From UBA1181 sp045226255 (GTDB lineage: Bacteria; Bacteroidota; Bacteroidia; Bacteroidales; Paludibacteraceae), in the NCBI GenBank assembly GCA_045226255.1, contig JBGVCG010000021.1, forward strand, positions 1 to 51,093: 51,093 nucleotides of DNA, given 5' to 3'. The notes under the pieces are model-generated. The model did not search any database, was not told the origin of the DNA, and saw only the letters and a program-made list of their open reading frames with translations. Below are positions 1 through 8,142 of the stretch, piece by piece. The position numbers and the translations under genes are program-made. Position 1 is the stretch's first letter, and each line of letters opens with the position of its first letter.

Positions 1-2157
1 AAGATCAAGGAACAATTGGACGCCATCTATGGACGTGTGGGTGTGACATACGAGGTCGTGGAGGATAGGAGTTTTGTGAATGATGAAGTTGCGAATGCTA
101 TTCTTGAAAATGGGTTGGATATAAATGCAGATGAAGAGAGCCGTTGGTCTGTTGAAAGTGGCGAGATGAAATTGATACGTGAGATGTACACTGAAAGTCA
201 TCCTAATATGGACAAAAAAGCCGCATATCTATTCTTGGTGAATCATGCAGAGGCACCTTACGAGTCTGTAGAGGGAGATATGCCGAGAAATCAGTCTGTC
301 GGATACATCTTCATGAATAACAATAAAAAATTGGATGACGGGCATGTGGTAGCACATGAAATTGGCCATGGTGTATACAAATTCCAGCACACAAAAGATT
401 ATGGTTTGCCAGAAAAGTCTACAGACAATTTGATGGATTACAATAATGGTGACTTCTTGGCTCACTACCAGTGGCGTGTCATGCAAGACTCAGTCATGTT
501 CGTATGGAAGGTTTTACAAGATGATGAGGATGGTTTGTGGACTACTGATGGGCATTATTATTTATTCACTTATATAGGAATGAGGATGGGATTGCTATAT
601 AATACGGCAAAGAAATATGGAATTGCAGCAGAGAAGCCAGACACATATGTGCTAACCCAAGAAGATATAAATAATGGATACGTTGTTCTTGGCAAAAATG
701 AAAAGATTCCATTGAAGGATGTAATTAAGGGTTCATCTGTTGTCGGAGATAAATTAACAAAAGGTAATATTGTCATTTCAAGACCGGTATCTAAAATCAC
801 TGTGGATGGTCGTTATTTCTTTATTCCTACAAATGTGTATGAATGGCCCGATCACACAATTAACGAAGTGGATTTTAAAAGAGGATATATTGAAATAGGA
901 AAAGATGGATACGGCAGACCTCAAAGAATATATTTTATTAGAGGATTAAAAGAAGGAGACATGTTAGAAAATATCACATGGCTTGTAGGTGGTACTCAAC
1001 AGAAATATCATTCTTTGACAGGTGGATATCATGGAGTTGAATTAGCTGTAACCGCTTACATGATTGCCAAATGTAGGAATTCTCACAAAGACGATTTTTG
1101 GGGCTATTTATTACATAGATTTGGTGATTCTTTTGCCCATATGGAAATGGATAATGATGAAAAAGGGTTTGATAAAACCAATAAATTGCAAGAATATATA
1201 GATGCGGTTAATGAATATTTAGAAAAAAAGTTGGCCCATATTGATTTCACAACAGAAAAGCTTGAAAAGCCAATAGTTAGAAACTATAAGGAATATTCCA
1301 TTGGTAGCATAAAAATGAATGTGAGAACAAATTTGAAGAAAGAGGATGTAATATGGAGAATGTTACAAAGCGTAATTAAATGTTCTGATGATAACGAACT
1401 CGAAGATTTAGATCCAGAAGCATATTTAATAAATAGTTCATTTGAATTTGATGATATCAGAGATGGTATACTAAAAAAATTAGAAGACAAGATGGGGAAG
1501 AAAGACCAATTCAAGTATATTATGTATAATGGTCCAACTCCTAATTTGGATATATATGCTGGAAGTTTTACTTTAGGACATGGATGGAGCATATGTCATC
1601 CAGATGGTAAAGATGTAGATAATATTCTTATGAGAAAAGATTTATTCGATTTCTATTTAAGGAAATCTGTGGAATTATTTAAAATCATGGATGTAACTAA
1701 AGGAGAAAAAAACATCAACGAAGATGCTATTGCTACAGAAGATGAAATTATTGCAGAAATAAATAAAATTATAGAAATTGCGGATAAAGCGACAACAAAC
1801 AAAGCACAAAAATTAGATGCGACATTTGCTTTTCATATTTATATTCTAAGAGTCGAAGAGGCGAAGAAAAATAATGAAAAAATTGGATCATTTAATATTC
1901 CGATAAAAATATTGGCTGATGATGTAAGAGGTTTCACTGTAGATGCTTCTGTAAGACCATATTATTATTTTGGTTCAGGTTTCAAAGAGACAGATGAATT
2001 TAATGGCAAAGTTGTAAGAAACACAAAAGAGGTAGAACCAATCGTTAAATTCATAGACAACTATTTGAAAGTTAATGAAGAATTGACAAAGAAAATCGAA
2101 GGCTTTAAAATTCGGAATAATTCAACCGAATATATAATAACTCCTATATACAGATAA
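1..2157 (+). CDS. C-terminal part of large protein: HExxH metallopeptidase-like domain plus His-rich C-terminal domain (putative polymorphic toxin); 5' end outside window
   Basis: The frame is open to the left edge (KIKEQLDAIYG...), so the start is missing; the TTG at 16 is only an internal codon. Numbering from that TTG, residues 114-125 read HEIGHGVYKFQH, a zinc-protease HExxH with a third His 11 residues after the first, followed by DNLMDY, which could be a Met-turn. From memory, this domain type occurs in large secreted Bacteroidota proteins just before a variable C-terminus. The C-terminal part (about 300-713) has scattered His/Asp clusters: H332 and H339, the stretch HRFGDSFAH (367-375), and GHGWSICHPDG (522-528). 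These resemble the metal sites of HET-C or phospholipase-C-like hydrolases, but only as an impression. The gene is AT-rich and sits just upstream of several small membrane-protein genes, the usual layout of a toxin followed by immunity genes. The metallopeptidase motif is clear. The toxin role is inferred. Confidence 0.7.
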   Translation, partial: KIKEQLDAIYGRVGVTYEVVEDRSFVNDEVANAILENGLDINADEESRWSVESGEMKLIREMYTESHPNMDKKAAYLFLVNHAEAPYESVEGDMPRNQSVGYIFMNNNKKLDDGHVVAHEIGHGVYKFQHTKDYGLPEKSTDNLMDYNNGDFLAHYQWRVMQDSVMFVWKVLQDDEDGLWTTDGHYYLFTYIGMRMGLLYNTAKKYGIAAEKPDTYVLTQEDINNGYVVLGKNEKIPLKDVIKGSSVVGDKLTKGNIVISRPVSKITVDGRYFFIPTNVYEWPDHTINEVDFKRGYIEIGKDGYGRPQRIYFIRGLKEGDMLENITWLVGGTQQKYHSLTGGYHGVELAVTAYMIAKCRNSHKDDFWGYLLHRFGDSFAHMEMDNDEKGFDKTNKLQEYIDAVNEYLEKKLAHIDFTTEKLEKPIVRNYKEYSIGSIKMNVRTNLKKEDVIWRMLQSVIKCSDDNELEDLDPEAYLINSSFEFDDIRDGILKKLEDKMGKKDQFKYIMYNGPTPNLDIYAGSFTLGHGWSICHPDGKDVDNILMRKDLFDFYLRKSVELFKIMDVTKGEKNINEDAIATEDEIIAEINKIIEIADKATTNKAQKLDATFAFHIYILRVEEAKKNNEKIGSFNIPIKILADDVRGFTVDASVRPYYYFGSGFKETDEFNGKVVRNTKEVEPIVKFIDNYLKVNEELTKKIEGFKIRNNSTEYIITPIYR

Positions 2158-2260
2158 AACGTCAGAAATGGAATAAAAAGAGTGTACCAAAATTGACATG
2201 ACAAACCCAACCGGATGGATTGTTCAAAAAACATGTATCTACGAAGATAGCAGAGTAAAA

Positions 2261-2686
2261 ATGGCATCTAAAGAAAAAGACATATCGAGCAAGAATATCG
2301 AGTCATTGGGCAAGGCATTCATTTATGTGATAGTACTACTTTTAATCCTTTTCATGCCTGAAGCAATGAACCCGGACAGTTGGCCTGTCGCAACATGGAT
2401 TAAGAGATTGGGACATATGCCGCTTATAATCGCATTTTGTTTTATCTCATTGATTATCATATGCATTATAGGACAAGCGACAAATAAGGACATCAGAATT
2501 GCGATCACCATCTTTCTGGGAATAGAAGTTGTTGCGCTCTTCGTCTTAGTCAGCATTGCGGCATTAAGTTTGGCATTCTTCAGAGGGGAGTTTCTTCTAT
2601 CTCCCATCATTTGTTTTTTGCTTAACGCATTGCTTTACGCCTTGTTGCTTTATTCCTTCTATTACAAAGAATTAAAAAAAACATAA
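2261..2686 (+). CDS. Four-TM membrane protein, copy 1 (candidate immunity protein)
   Basis: A small protein of 141 residues with four predicted membrane helices and a short Lys-rich N-terminus. I recognise no named family. I chose the ATG at 2261 because the paralogue at 4464-4889 starts at the equivalent Met and has the same 141-residue length; an upstream in-frame ATG at 2198 would add 21 unconserved residues. The two copies share blocks such as KDIR-AITIFLG-EV and end in a similar FYYKE / LFHKE tail. It follows the toxin-like gene by about 100 bases on the same strand. Multi-pass immunity proteins are common where toxins act in or on the inner membrane, so an immunity role is plausible but rests only on position and duplication. 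Confidence 0.65.
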   Translation: MASKEKDISSKNIESLGKAFIYVIVLLLILFMPEAMNPDSWPVATWIKRLGHMPLIIAFCFISLIIICIIGQATNKDIRIAITIFLGIEVVALFVLVSIAALSLAFFRGEFLLSPIICFLLNALLYALLLYSFYYKELKKT

Positions 2687-2813
2687 TATAACTAATCGAC
2701 TTATAAAGACACAAAACCGCATAACATGAGATGGATTCGATGAATCATGGGAAAGCGGCAAGTAGATTGGCTGACGCAAAAGTGTACAATTAAATATAAA
2801 CATAACAAGTAAA

Positions 2814-3167
2814 ATGAAACTTTTGGGAACATTAACAATCAAGCTGATTTTGAATTTGATTGTGATTATCATTTGGGAATATATAAATTTAGGACCAGAA
2901 TTGTACGAAGGATCTGATTCATTTGTCGTCGCGTTTCTTGTTGTTCCATTTACATTGCAATTCCTTTTAGAATTGTTTGTAATATATATTTTCTGTAATA
3001 AACCGAAAGTTTCCAACTATCTGGTTGTCGCCAATGTATTAGGAATAGATACGTTATGGTATTTTTTTATGATTATTTTTTTCAGTCAAGATTTCTTGTC
3101 TGTTAGTTCCTTCCTGATTGTTGTAGCAATCAAAATTTTGGTATTAAAAAAAGCCTTTACGGCATGA
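2814..3167 (+). CDS. Small hydrophobic membrane protein
   Basis: A 117-residue protein with three or four predicted membrane helices and no recognised family. Its stop overlaps an ATG of the next frame (ATGA at 3164), so it is probably cotranscribed with the lipoprotein gene that follows. A decayed second copy of its 3' two-thirds lies at 4878-5082, showing that this gene was part of a duplicated module. It could be an accessory immunity gene or an unrelated passenger of the toxin locus; the sequence alone does not decide. The first Met is well placed, with an AT-rich leader and no strong Shine-Dalgarno, as is usual in this phylum. Confidence 0.55.
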   Translation: MKLLGTLTIKLILNLIVIIIWEYINLGPELYEGSDSFVVAFLVVPFTLQFLLELFVIYIFCNKPKVSNYLVVANVLGIDTLWYFFMIIFFSQDFLSVSSFLIVVAIKILVLKKAFTA

Positions 3168-3199
3168 TTGCACGGACAGACAAGTACAGAACAACAAGC

Positions 3200-3580
3200 A
3201 TGACAAAAAGATTATATCATCTCGCACTAAGCGTATTGTTTTGCCTCCTCACATGCACAGGATGCGAGACAGGGACAGACGCCCAAGAAGCGGCTCAATA
3301 CCGCAAGAATTTCAGGGCGAAACTGGAGTCAAGCAAACCTTTGTCTTTGCCGTACAAACAACAAATGGACCTCCATGCATTGGACGAAGATCCCTCATAC
3401 CACAGAGGCGAGTTTGACTCCACTTGGCATGAGCTAATGGTCTATATCCACGATCACCTGTCAGCCCCCAACAAGAATACATTTACGTCATGTAACAACT
3501 TGGTCGGTTATTTACAGGACACCTCCCAATACTTCACCCTGTTAGCCCGAGAGCTTTGGAGTGAAGATAACATAGGCTAG
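3200..3580 (+). CDS. Small lipoprotein of unknown function
   Basis: I chose the ATG at 3200 because it gives a textbook lipoprotein signal: positive MTKR start, hydrophobic core, then LTCTGC with the lipidated Cys at about residue 22. An earlier ATG at 3164, overlapping the previous stop, would add 12 charged residues ahead of the signal. The mature part of about 105 residues is polar, without Cys or any recognised domain. It lies between two small membrane-protein genes in the putative immunity cluster. A lipoprotein next to toxin genes could act as a periplasmic immunity factor, but this is inference from position only. It has no intact second copy; the decayed module at 4464-5206 seems to have lost it by deletion. 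Confidence 0.55.
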   Translation: MTKRLYHLALSVLFCLLTCTGCETGTDAQEAAQYRKNFRAKLESSKPLSLPYKQQMDLHALDEDPSYHRGEFDSTWHELMVYIHDHLSAPNKNTFTSCNNLVGYLQDTSQYFTLLARELWSEDNIG

Positions 3581-3717
3581 ACACTGAAACAATATTAAGG
3601 CTTCATAAATTGACCGTTCGCATGCTCAATTCAAAGAAATTACAACTAAATTCAAAGGATTAATAGTCGAGTTTAAAATGACTGATTTTAAAATCACTCC
3701 GCAATTTTCATACTAGT

Positions 3718-4302
3718 ATGAATAATAAAAACAACATCATTCTAGCTTTGGCGTTTTCATGGCTTGTGTTTAATCTTATAGGATTGGAGATGCGTCATGT
3801 TTTCCCGTATGATATATTTGCATTTGACAATATAAACCCCATATTGTTAGGTATATATATTATTAGTCTTTTGTTTTGTGTATGTTATGTCGGGTGGAAA
3901 AAATTAAAATTATTTTTATTTGTCTTTCTTTTGCTTTTTATTTGTCCTAGGATTGATTCTTGGTACAAGGATAATTTGATAAAAGAAGACCCGTGTATTG
4001 CATATGCCACATGCAATGTGGAATCTAACAATAGAGGCAGGTATAGTATTATATATTACTTTAATGACACAAAAGGAGAAAATCATGGTATAGCAACAAC
4101 ATGCTCAAGAAAAAATTATTTATTGATCAAGAAAAGATCTGAGACTTGGGGAGAAATTCTGATTACTTACTCAAAACGAAGACCTGATTGTTCAAGAATT
4201 AGTGACTGGGCCCCTACAAATGACAGTCTAGCATATTATAAAGCTTTAGATTCGTTAATTGTAGCAGGCCGACAAGAGCACATGTCGTCCGACAATAATT
4301 GA
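3718..4302 (+). CDS. Membrane protein with three N-terminal helices and a C-terminal soluble domain
   Basis: The 194-residue protein has three predicted membrane helices within about residues 5-85, followed by a soluble domain of about 105 residues with a repeated Tyr-rich strand pattern. No family is recognised. Its last codons and the 90 bases after it are repeated near 5090-5206, so it also belonged to the duplicated block. The gap 3581-3717 before it holds only AT-rich sequence, including a short palindrome around gattttaaaatc, and no convincing promoter. Possible roles are membrane-anchored immunity protein or unrelated orphan. The open frame and duplication support a real gene; the function is unknown. 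Confidence 0.55.
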   Translation: MNNKNNIILALAFSWLVFNLIGLEMRHVFPYDIFAFDNINPILLGIYIISLLFCVCYVGWKKLKLFLFVFLLLFICPRIDSWYKDNLIKEDPCIAYATCNVESNNRGRYSIIYYFNDTKGENHGIATTCSRKNYLLIKKRSETWGEILITYSKRRPDCSRISDWAPTNDSLAYYKALDSLIVAGRQEHMSSDNN

Positions 4303-4390
4303 GGATTGATCAGTGGTGAAAAATTCATGTCGGGGAAATCTATAGTGACAAATAACCACGAATAAAAGAGCGATAAAACCGAAGGAACAA
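4296..4390. repeat. Noncoding direct repeat, copy A
   Basis: About 95 bases starting with ataattgaggattgatcagtg and ending with cgataaaaccgaaggaa. The same order of blocks recurs at 5116-5206 with scattered substitutions and small gaps. It covers the last codons of the 194-residue gene and its 3' flank, and marks the right end of the duplicated module. Confidence 0.8.
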
Positions 4391-4430
4391 TTGAGGAGAA
4401 GGCAATAGAGCAATTCCGACTTTTTTTTGC

Positions 4431-4438
4431 TATCTTTG
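4431..4438 (+). promoter_or_regulatory. Bacteroidota -7 box (TATCTTTG) upstream of the copy-2 membrane protein
   Basis: TATCTTTG fits the Bacteroidota sigma-ABfr -7 consensus TAnnTTTG exactly and lies 25 bases before the ATG at 4464. No clear TTG -33 element sits at the expected distance of about 19-21 bases, so only the -7 half is supported. Confidence 0.4.
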
Positions 4439-4463
4439 TGATTAACCACCCATTACATTGAAT

Positions 4464-4889
4464 ATGAAATCCAAGGGAAAGAAAATAAAGTATGATAACA
4501 TTACGACATTGGGCGTATCATGCATTTATGTGCTAGCACTACTTTTTGTACTCTTTGTGCCTGGAGAATTGTTCCCAGACACGTGGGTTATTGCAAATGG
4601 TCTTAAGAATTTTGACCATACGCTACTTGTGGTGGCATTTATATTTGTCGTTTTGTTTATGATATGTTTTGTGGGAGAAGCAATGGGAAAGGATATTAGA
4701 CTTGCAATCACCATCTTCCTAGGACTAGAAGTTGATGCGATCTTTTTTCTTGCCGTCATCCTGTCAGCAATAGGTCCAGTTTTCGGAGAATCGTTTTTCA
4801 TACCCGCTATCATTTGTTTATTTCTTAACGTTCTATTTTATGTCTTGTTGGTTTATGGCCTTTTTCACAAAGAGATAAATTGTTTGTAA
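4464..4889 (+). CDS. Four-TM membrane protein, copy 2 (paralogue of 2261-2686)
   Basis: A 141-residue protein with four predicted helices and the same layout as the copy at 2261-2686, with conserved blocks such as GKDIRLAITIFLG-EV and a matching N-terminal Lys-rich start. I start at the ATG at 4464; a TTG two codons earlier is less likely. Its stop codon (ttgtttgtaa) lies in sequence homologous to the interior of the 117-residue membrane gene, so the end of this gene was formed at a deletion junction and its last residues may differ from the ancestor. The clear sequence divergence between copies would fit duplicated immunity genes drifting towards different toxin variants. That interpretation is inferred. 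Confidence 0.65.
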   Translation: MKSKGKKIKYDNITTLGVSCIYVLALLFVLFVPGELFPDTWVIANGLKNFDHTLLVVAFIFVVLFMICFVGEAMGKDIRLAITIFLGLEVDAIFFLAVILSAIGPVFGESFFIPAIICLFLNVLFYVLLVYGLFHKEINCL

Positions 4890-5082
4890 TATATATTTCT
4901 GTAATAAACCGAAAGTCTCCAAACATCTGGTTGTCGCCAACATATTAGGAATAGATACCTTATGGTAATTCTATATGATTATTTTTCTCAATCAAAATTT
5001 CTTATCTGTTAGCTCCTTCCTGATTGTTGTGGCAATCAAAATTTTGGTATAAAAAAGTCTATTCGAAACGATTATATGGACA
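4878..5082 (+). pseudogene. Remnant of a second copy of the 117-residue membrane-protein gene
   Basis: Bases 4878-5055 match 2971-3153 closely, with shared blocks such as taataaaccgaaagt and ggttgtcgccaa. One T is missing near 4898 relative to the intact gene and further changes add stops, so it cannot encode the protein. Weaker similarity continues to about 5082, matching the start of the lipoprotein region near 3180. The 5' third is absent, joined directly to the end of the copy-2 membrane gene. Confidence 0.8.
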
Positions 5083-5115
5083 AAACAAATGTTGGAGCAC
5101 GTGTCTACTACAGAC

Positions 5116-5206
5116 TATAATTGAGGATTGATCAGTGGATTAAAATTCATTTCGGAATTGAAGTGACACTGAACCGCAAATAAAACGCGCGATAAAACCG
5201 AAGGAA
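5116..5206. repeat. Noncoding direct repeat, copy B
   Basis: Second copy of the block at 4296-4390 (ataattgaggattgatcagtg ... cgataaaaccgaaggaac). The bases just before it (gagcacgtgtctactacagac) also match the end of the 194-residue gene near 4275-4295, showing that the repeat was inherited with that gene. The stretch 5083-5270 holds no gene apart from this repeat and the following promoter. Confidence 0.8.
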
Positions 5207-5217
5207 CCCTCTACGAA

Positions 5218-5248
5218 TTTGAGAATAGAGAATAAAATAGTAAATTCG
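5218..5248 (+). promoter_or_regulatory. Bacteroidota promoter for the ABC-F gene
   Basis: TTTG at 5218-5221 (-33) and TAAATTCG at 5241-5248 (-7, one change from TAnnTTTG) are separated by 19 bases, the usual spacing. The start codon follows at 5275, giving a leader of about 20 bases. The same TAnnTTCG variant occurs before the MORN gene and the polysaccharide exporter gene. Confidence 0.6.
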
Positions 5249-5274
5249 CGGACAGAAAACAAAAGGAAAAATTT

Positions 5275-6894
5275 ATGATAACTGCTTCAGACATTGTAGT
5301 ACAATTCGGCAAACGAATACTTTTTCAAGATGTGAACCTTAAATTCACAGGTGGTAACTGTTACGGAATCATCGGTGCCAACGGCGCCGGCAAATCAACC
5401 TTCCTGAAAGTCATCAGCGGAGAGCTCAATCCGACCAAGGGCACCGTGACCATCGCACCAGGCGAGCGTCTCTCCGTGCTCAAACAGGACCACTTCCAGT
5501 TTGACGAATGCACCGTCATCGAGACTGTTCTGCGAGGACACGAACCGCTCTGGAACGTGATGCAGGAGAAGGACGCGCTGTACGCCAAGGAGGATTTCTC
5601 CGACGCGGACGGTATACGCGCCTCTGAACTCGAGGAGAAATTCGCCGAGATGGACGGATGGAACGCCGAGAGCGACGCCGCCGCATTGTTGAGCGGCCTA
5701 GGCATCAAGGAAGACCTGCACTACAAGCTAATGAAGGAACTCAGCGGTAAGGAGAAGGTCCGCGTATTGCTTGCGCAAGCGCTCTTCGGCAAGCCGGACA
5801 ACCTGTTGCTCGACGAGCCTACCAACGACCTCGACCTTGAGACCGTCATGTGGTTGGAGAACTACTTGGCAGAGTTCGAGAATACCGTGTTGGTCGTATC
5901 CCACGACCGTCACTTCCTCGACGCGGTCTGCACACACACGGTGGACATCGACTACGGTAAGATCACCATGTTCGCCGGCAACTACAGTTTCTGGTACGAG
6001 TCCAGCCAGTTGGCCCTCCGTCAGCAGGCACAGCAGAACAAGAAAGCCGAGGAGAAGCGTAAGGAGTTGATGGAGTTCATCCAGCGATTCAGCGCGAACG
6101 TGGCGAAGTCTAAGCAGACAACCAGTAGAAAGAAGATGTTGGAGAAGTTGAACATCGAAGAGATCCAACCATCCACACGTAAATATCCGGGCATCATCTT
6201 CACGCCTGAGAGGGAGCCGGGCAACCAGATCATCGAGGTGAACGACCTCTCCTACACCACGCCAGAGGGAGACGTACTCTTCAAGAACGTCAGCTTCAAC
6301 GTGGAGAAGGACGACAAGGTGGTCTTCCTTTCGCACGATCCGAGGGCGATGACCGCCTTCTTCGAGATCATCAACGAGAAGCTGAAACCAACCACAGGAA
6401 CATACAAGTGGGGCGTGACCATCACCTCCGCCTACCTGCCGTTGGACAACACCGATTTCTTCAACACGGACATGAAACTGGTGGATTGGTTGGCGCAATA
6501 CTCGCCAGACACCAACGAGTCGTTCGTACGAGGATACCTCGGCAGAATGCTCTTCTCCGGCGAGGAGATCTACAAGAAGGCCAGCGTGCTTTCGGGAGGT
6601 GAGAAGATGCGTTGCATGATCTCCAGGATGATGCTGAAGAACGCCAACTGCCTCGTGCTGGACTCTCCGACCAACCACCTCGACTTGGAGTCCATCCAAG
6701 CCTTCAACAACACGCTGAAGTCGTTCAAGGGCAACATCCTCATGTCGTCCCACGACCACGAGTTCATCCAGACGGTCTGCAACCGTGTCATCGAGCTCAC
6801 GCCAAACGGAGCGATCGACAAACGCATGGACTACGACGACTATATCCTCAGCGACGACATCAAGGCGTTGAAAGAGAAATATTACGCGAAATAA
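5275..6894 (+). CDS. ABC-F family ATPase (YbiT-like) with degenerate second nucleotide site
   Basis: A soluble twin-ABC protein of 539 residues without membrane helices, the ABC-F layout. Members act on the ribosome, controlling elongation or relieving stalls or antibiotics. The first domain has Walker A GANGAGKST (34-42), a changed signature LSGKEK and Walker B LLLDEPTND (about 177-185). A charged linker follows (about 245-300). In the second domain the Walker A position reads FLSHDPRAM with no GK[ST], and the Walker B end reads LVLDSPTNHLD, with Ser in place of the catalytic Glu, although its signature LSGGEK is intact. Only the first site can therefore be expected to hydrolyse ATP conventionally. 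I recall the same degeneration in other Bacteroidota homologues, so it is probably an ancestral trait, not decay. A strong promoter precedes it and a terminator follows. Confidence 0.9.
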   Translation: MITASDIVVQFGKRILFQDVNLKFTGGNCYGIIGANGAGKSTFLKVISGELNPTKGTVTIAPGERLSVLKQDHFQFDECTVIETVLRGHEPLWNVMQEKDALYAKEDFSDADGIRASELEEKFAEMDGWNAESDAAALLSGLGIKEDLHYKLMKELSGKEKVRVLLAQALFGKPDNLLLDEPTNDLDLETVMWLENYLAEFENTVLVVSHDRHFLDAVCTHTVDIDYGKITMFAGNYSFWYESSQLALRQQAQQNKKAEEKRKELMEFIQRFSANVAKSKQTTSRKKMLEKLNIEEIQPSTRKYPGIIFTPEREPGNQIIEVNDLSYTTPEGDVLFKNVSFNVEKDDKVVFLSHDPRAMTAFFEIINEKLKPTTGTYKWGVTITSAYLPLDNTDFFNTDMKLVDWLAQYSPDTNESFVRGYLGRMLFSGEEIYKKASVLSGGEKMRCMISRMMLKNANCLVLDSPTNHLDLESIQAFNNTLKSFKGNILMSSHDHEFIQTVCNRVIELTPNGAIDKRMDYDDYILSDDIKALKEKYYAK

Positions 6895-6910
6895 TAATCA
6901 CACATAGAGA

Positions 6911-6942
6911 GAGGAGACGTGACCGCACGTCTCCTCTTTTTT
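6911..6942 (+). terminator. Rho-independent terminator after the ABC-F gene
   Basis: A perfect 11-bp stem, gaggagacgtg / cacgtctcctc, with a 4-base loop, followed by six Ts. It begins 16 bases after the ABC-F stop and ends 21 bases before the next start codon. Confidence 0.9.
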
Positions 6943-6963
6943 CAATCCATAGGAGGGAGAAGG

Positions 6964-8070
6964 ATGAGAAGGAATGCAACAATAGCCGCATGTTTAGGCA
7001 TCATGGCCCTATTTTCCGCCTGCAACGGTGGTCATCAAAACCGATTCAAAGAGCAGAAGACGCAGCAAGCGGAAGCCACCATCAACTACGAGCGATTCGA
7101 CCAGGTCATCTACGACTTGGACAACTGCATCCGCAGACCCGCTGTGGCAGGCGACTACGACCTGCTGAAGGTGGACATCCCCGACGAAGACTCCCTTTGC
7201 CTGCAACAGAGGATCGCGCAAATCAAGGAAAAATATCCTGAGCAGTTCAAGCACTACCTCATGATGTTAGGCGAATTGTCCAGCGGATACGACGTCGCCA
7301 ACGAGACGCTCTTCTACCTCTTCCTCTCCAACGAGGCCTACCACGAGCTTTACAAGGATTGCCAGGATAGGTACCAAGACGTGTCCGACCTCAACGCCTA
7401 CTTCACGAAAGCCTTCTCACGGGCGCAGCAGCTCATTCCAGGCTATGAGATACCGCAGAACATATTCTACATCTTTTCCGGCTTCGGAGACTACCTGAGC
7501 ATCGACGAAAACACGCTGTACGTGTCGCTCGAATACTTCCTCGGGGAGGACTACAAGAACTACCAATACGTGCCGGGCATATACCAATACCAGATCAAGA
7601 ACCTGAAGCGCGAGCGGATGGTGACGGACGCCATCTACGAGTGCACCTGCGAGCACTTCCCGCTTGAAGTCGAGGCGGGAAACCTGCTCGACAACCTGCT
7701 GTACTTCGGCAAGATGCTCTACATCACAGAGGCCATTCTGCCACAGGAAGACGCAAAGAACATCATAGGCTATTCGGAGGATGAGTGGGAATGGTGCGAG
7801 AAAAACGAGGCGAGCATGTGGAACTACCTCCGGGAGAACAACCTCCTGTTCGAGACAGACAACAAGATCATCACAGACTTCGTCATCATGGCAGGCTCCA
7901 CCAAGTACTTCTCCACCGACAAGTACACCGCCCCGGGAAGGGCCGCCGTCTGGTTGGGTTGGCAAATCATCGCCCAATACATGGCGCACAACCCGAACAT
8001 GAGTCTGACAGACCTGATCCACGAAAACAACGCGCAGAAGATCCTGCAAGGCTCAAGGTACAATCCATAA
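6964..8070 (+). CDS. gldB: GldB-like lipoprotein
   Basis: A 368-residue lipoprotein. The ATG at 6964 gives a good signal with lipobox FSAC; an earlier GTG-type frame start at 6919 lies inside the terminator hairpin and is rejected. A purine-rich AGGAGGGAGA just upstream is an unusually good Shine-Dalgarno for this phylum. The C-terminal third carries blocks typical of the gliding-motility lipoprotein GldB: KIITDFVIMAGSTKYF, then VWLGWQII-YM-NP, then AQKILQ-S-YNP at the end. GldB is required for gliding in Flavobacterium, but homologues also occur in non-gliding Bacteroidales, where the role is unknown; no other gld genes are in this window. It most likely acts at the periplasmic face of the envelope. 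Family assignment is fairly secure; function here is not. Confidence 0.8.
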   Translation: MRRNATIAACLGIMALFSACNGGHQNRFKEQKTQQAEATINYERFDQVIYDLDNCIRRPAVAGDYDLLKVDIPDEDSLCLQQRIAQIKEKYPEQFKHYLMMLGELSSGYDVANETLFYLFLSNEAYHELYKDCQDRYQDVSDLNAYFTKAFSRAQQLIPGYEIPQNIFYIFSGFGDYLSIDENTLYVSLEYFLGEDYKNYQYVPGIYQYQIKNLKRERMVTDAIYECTCEHFPLEVEAGNLLDNLLYFGKMLYITEAILPQEDAKNIIGYSEDEWEWCEKNEASMWNYLRENNLLFETDNKIITDFVIMAGSTKYFSTDKYTAPGRAAVWLGWQIIAQYMAHNPNMSLTDLIHENNAQKILQGSRYNP

Positions 8071-8081
8071 CAACCAACAAA

Positions 8082-8106
8082 GAAAAATCGCCCGAAAGGA
8101 GCGATT
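8082..8106 (-). terminator. Terminator of the minus-strand lipoprotein gene, in the convergent gap
   Basis: Read on the minus strand, gaatcgctcctttcgggcgatttttc forms a short GC stem (aatcgc / gcgatt, extended by cc/gg) followed by five Ts. It lies between two convergent stops (8070 and 8143) and may also slow transcription from the other side. Confidence 0.6.
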
Positions 8107-8142
8107 CTAAGCGTGTCAGAGGCAATCAAACCTCCGATAGGG

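Noticed and set aside
5728..6759. 343-codon open frame on the minus strand inside the ABC-F gene
   Set aside because: It is antisense to a well-conserved ABC-F gene, with a His/Val/Leu-rich composition typical of shadow frames in GC-richer coding sequence.
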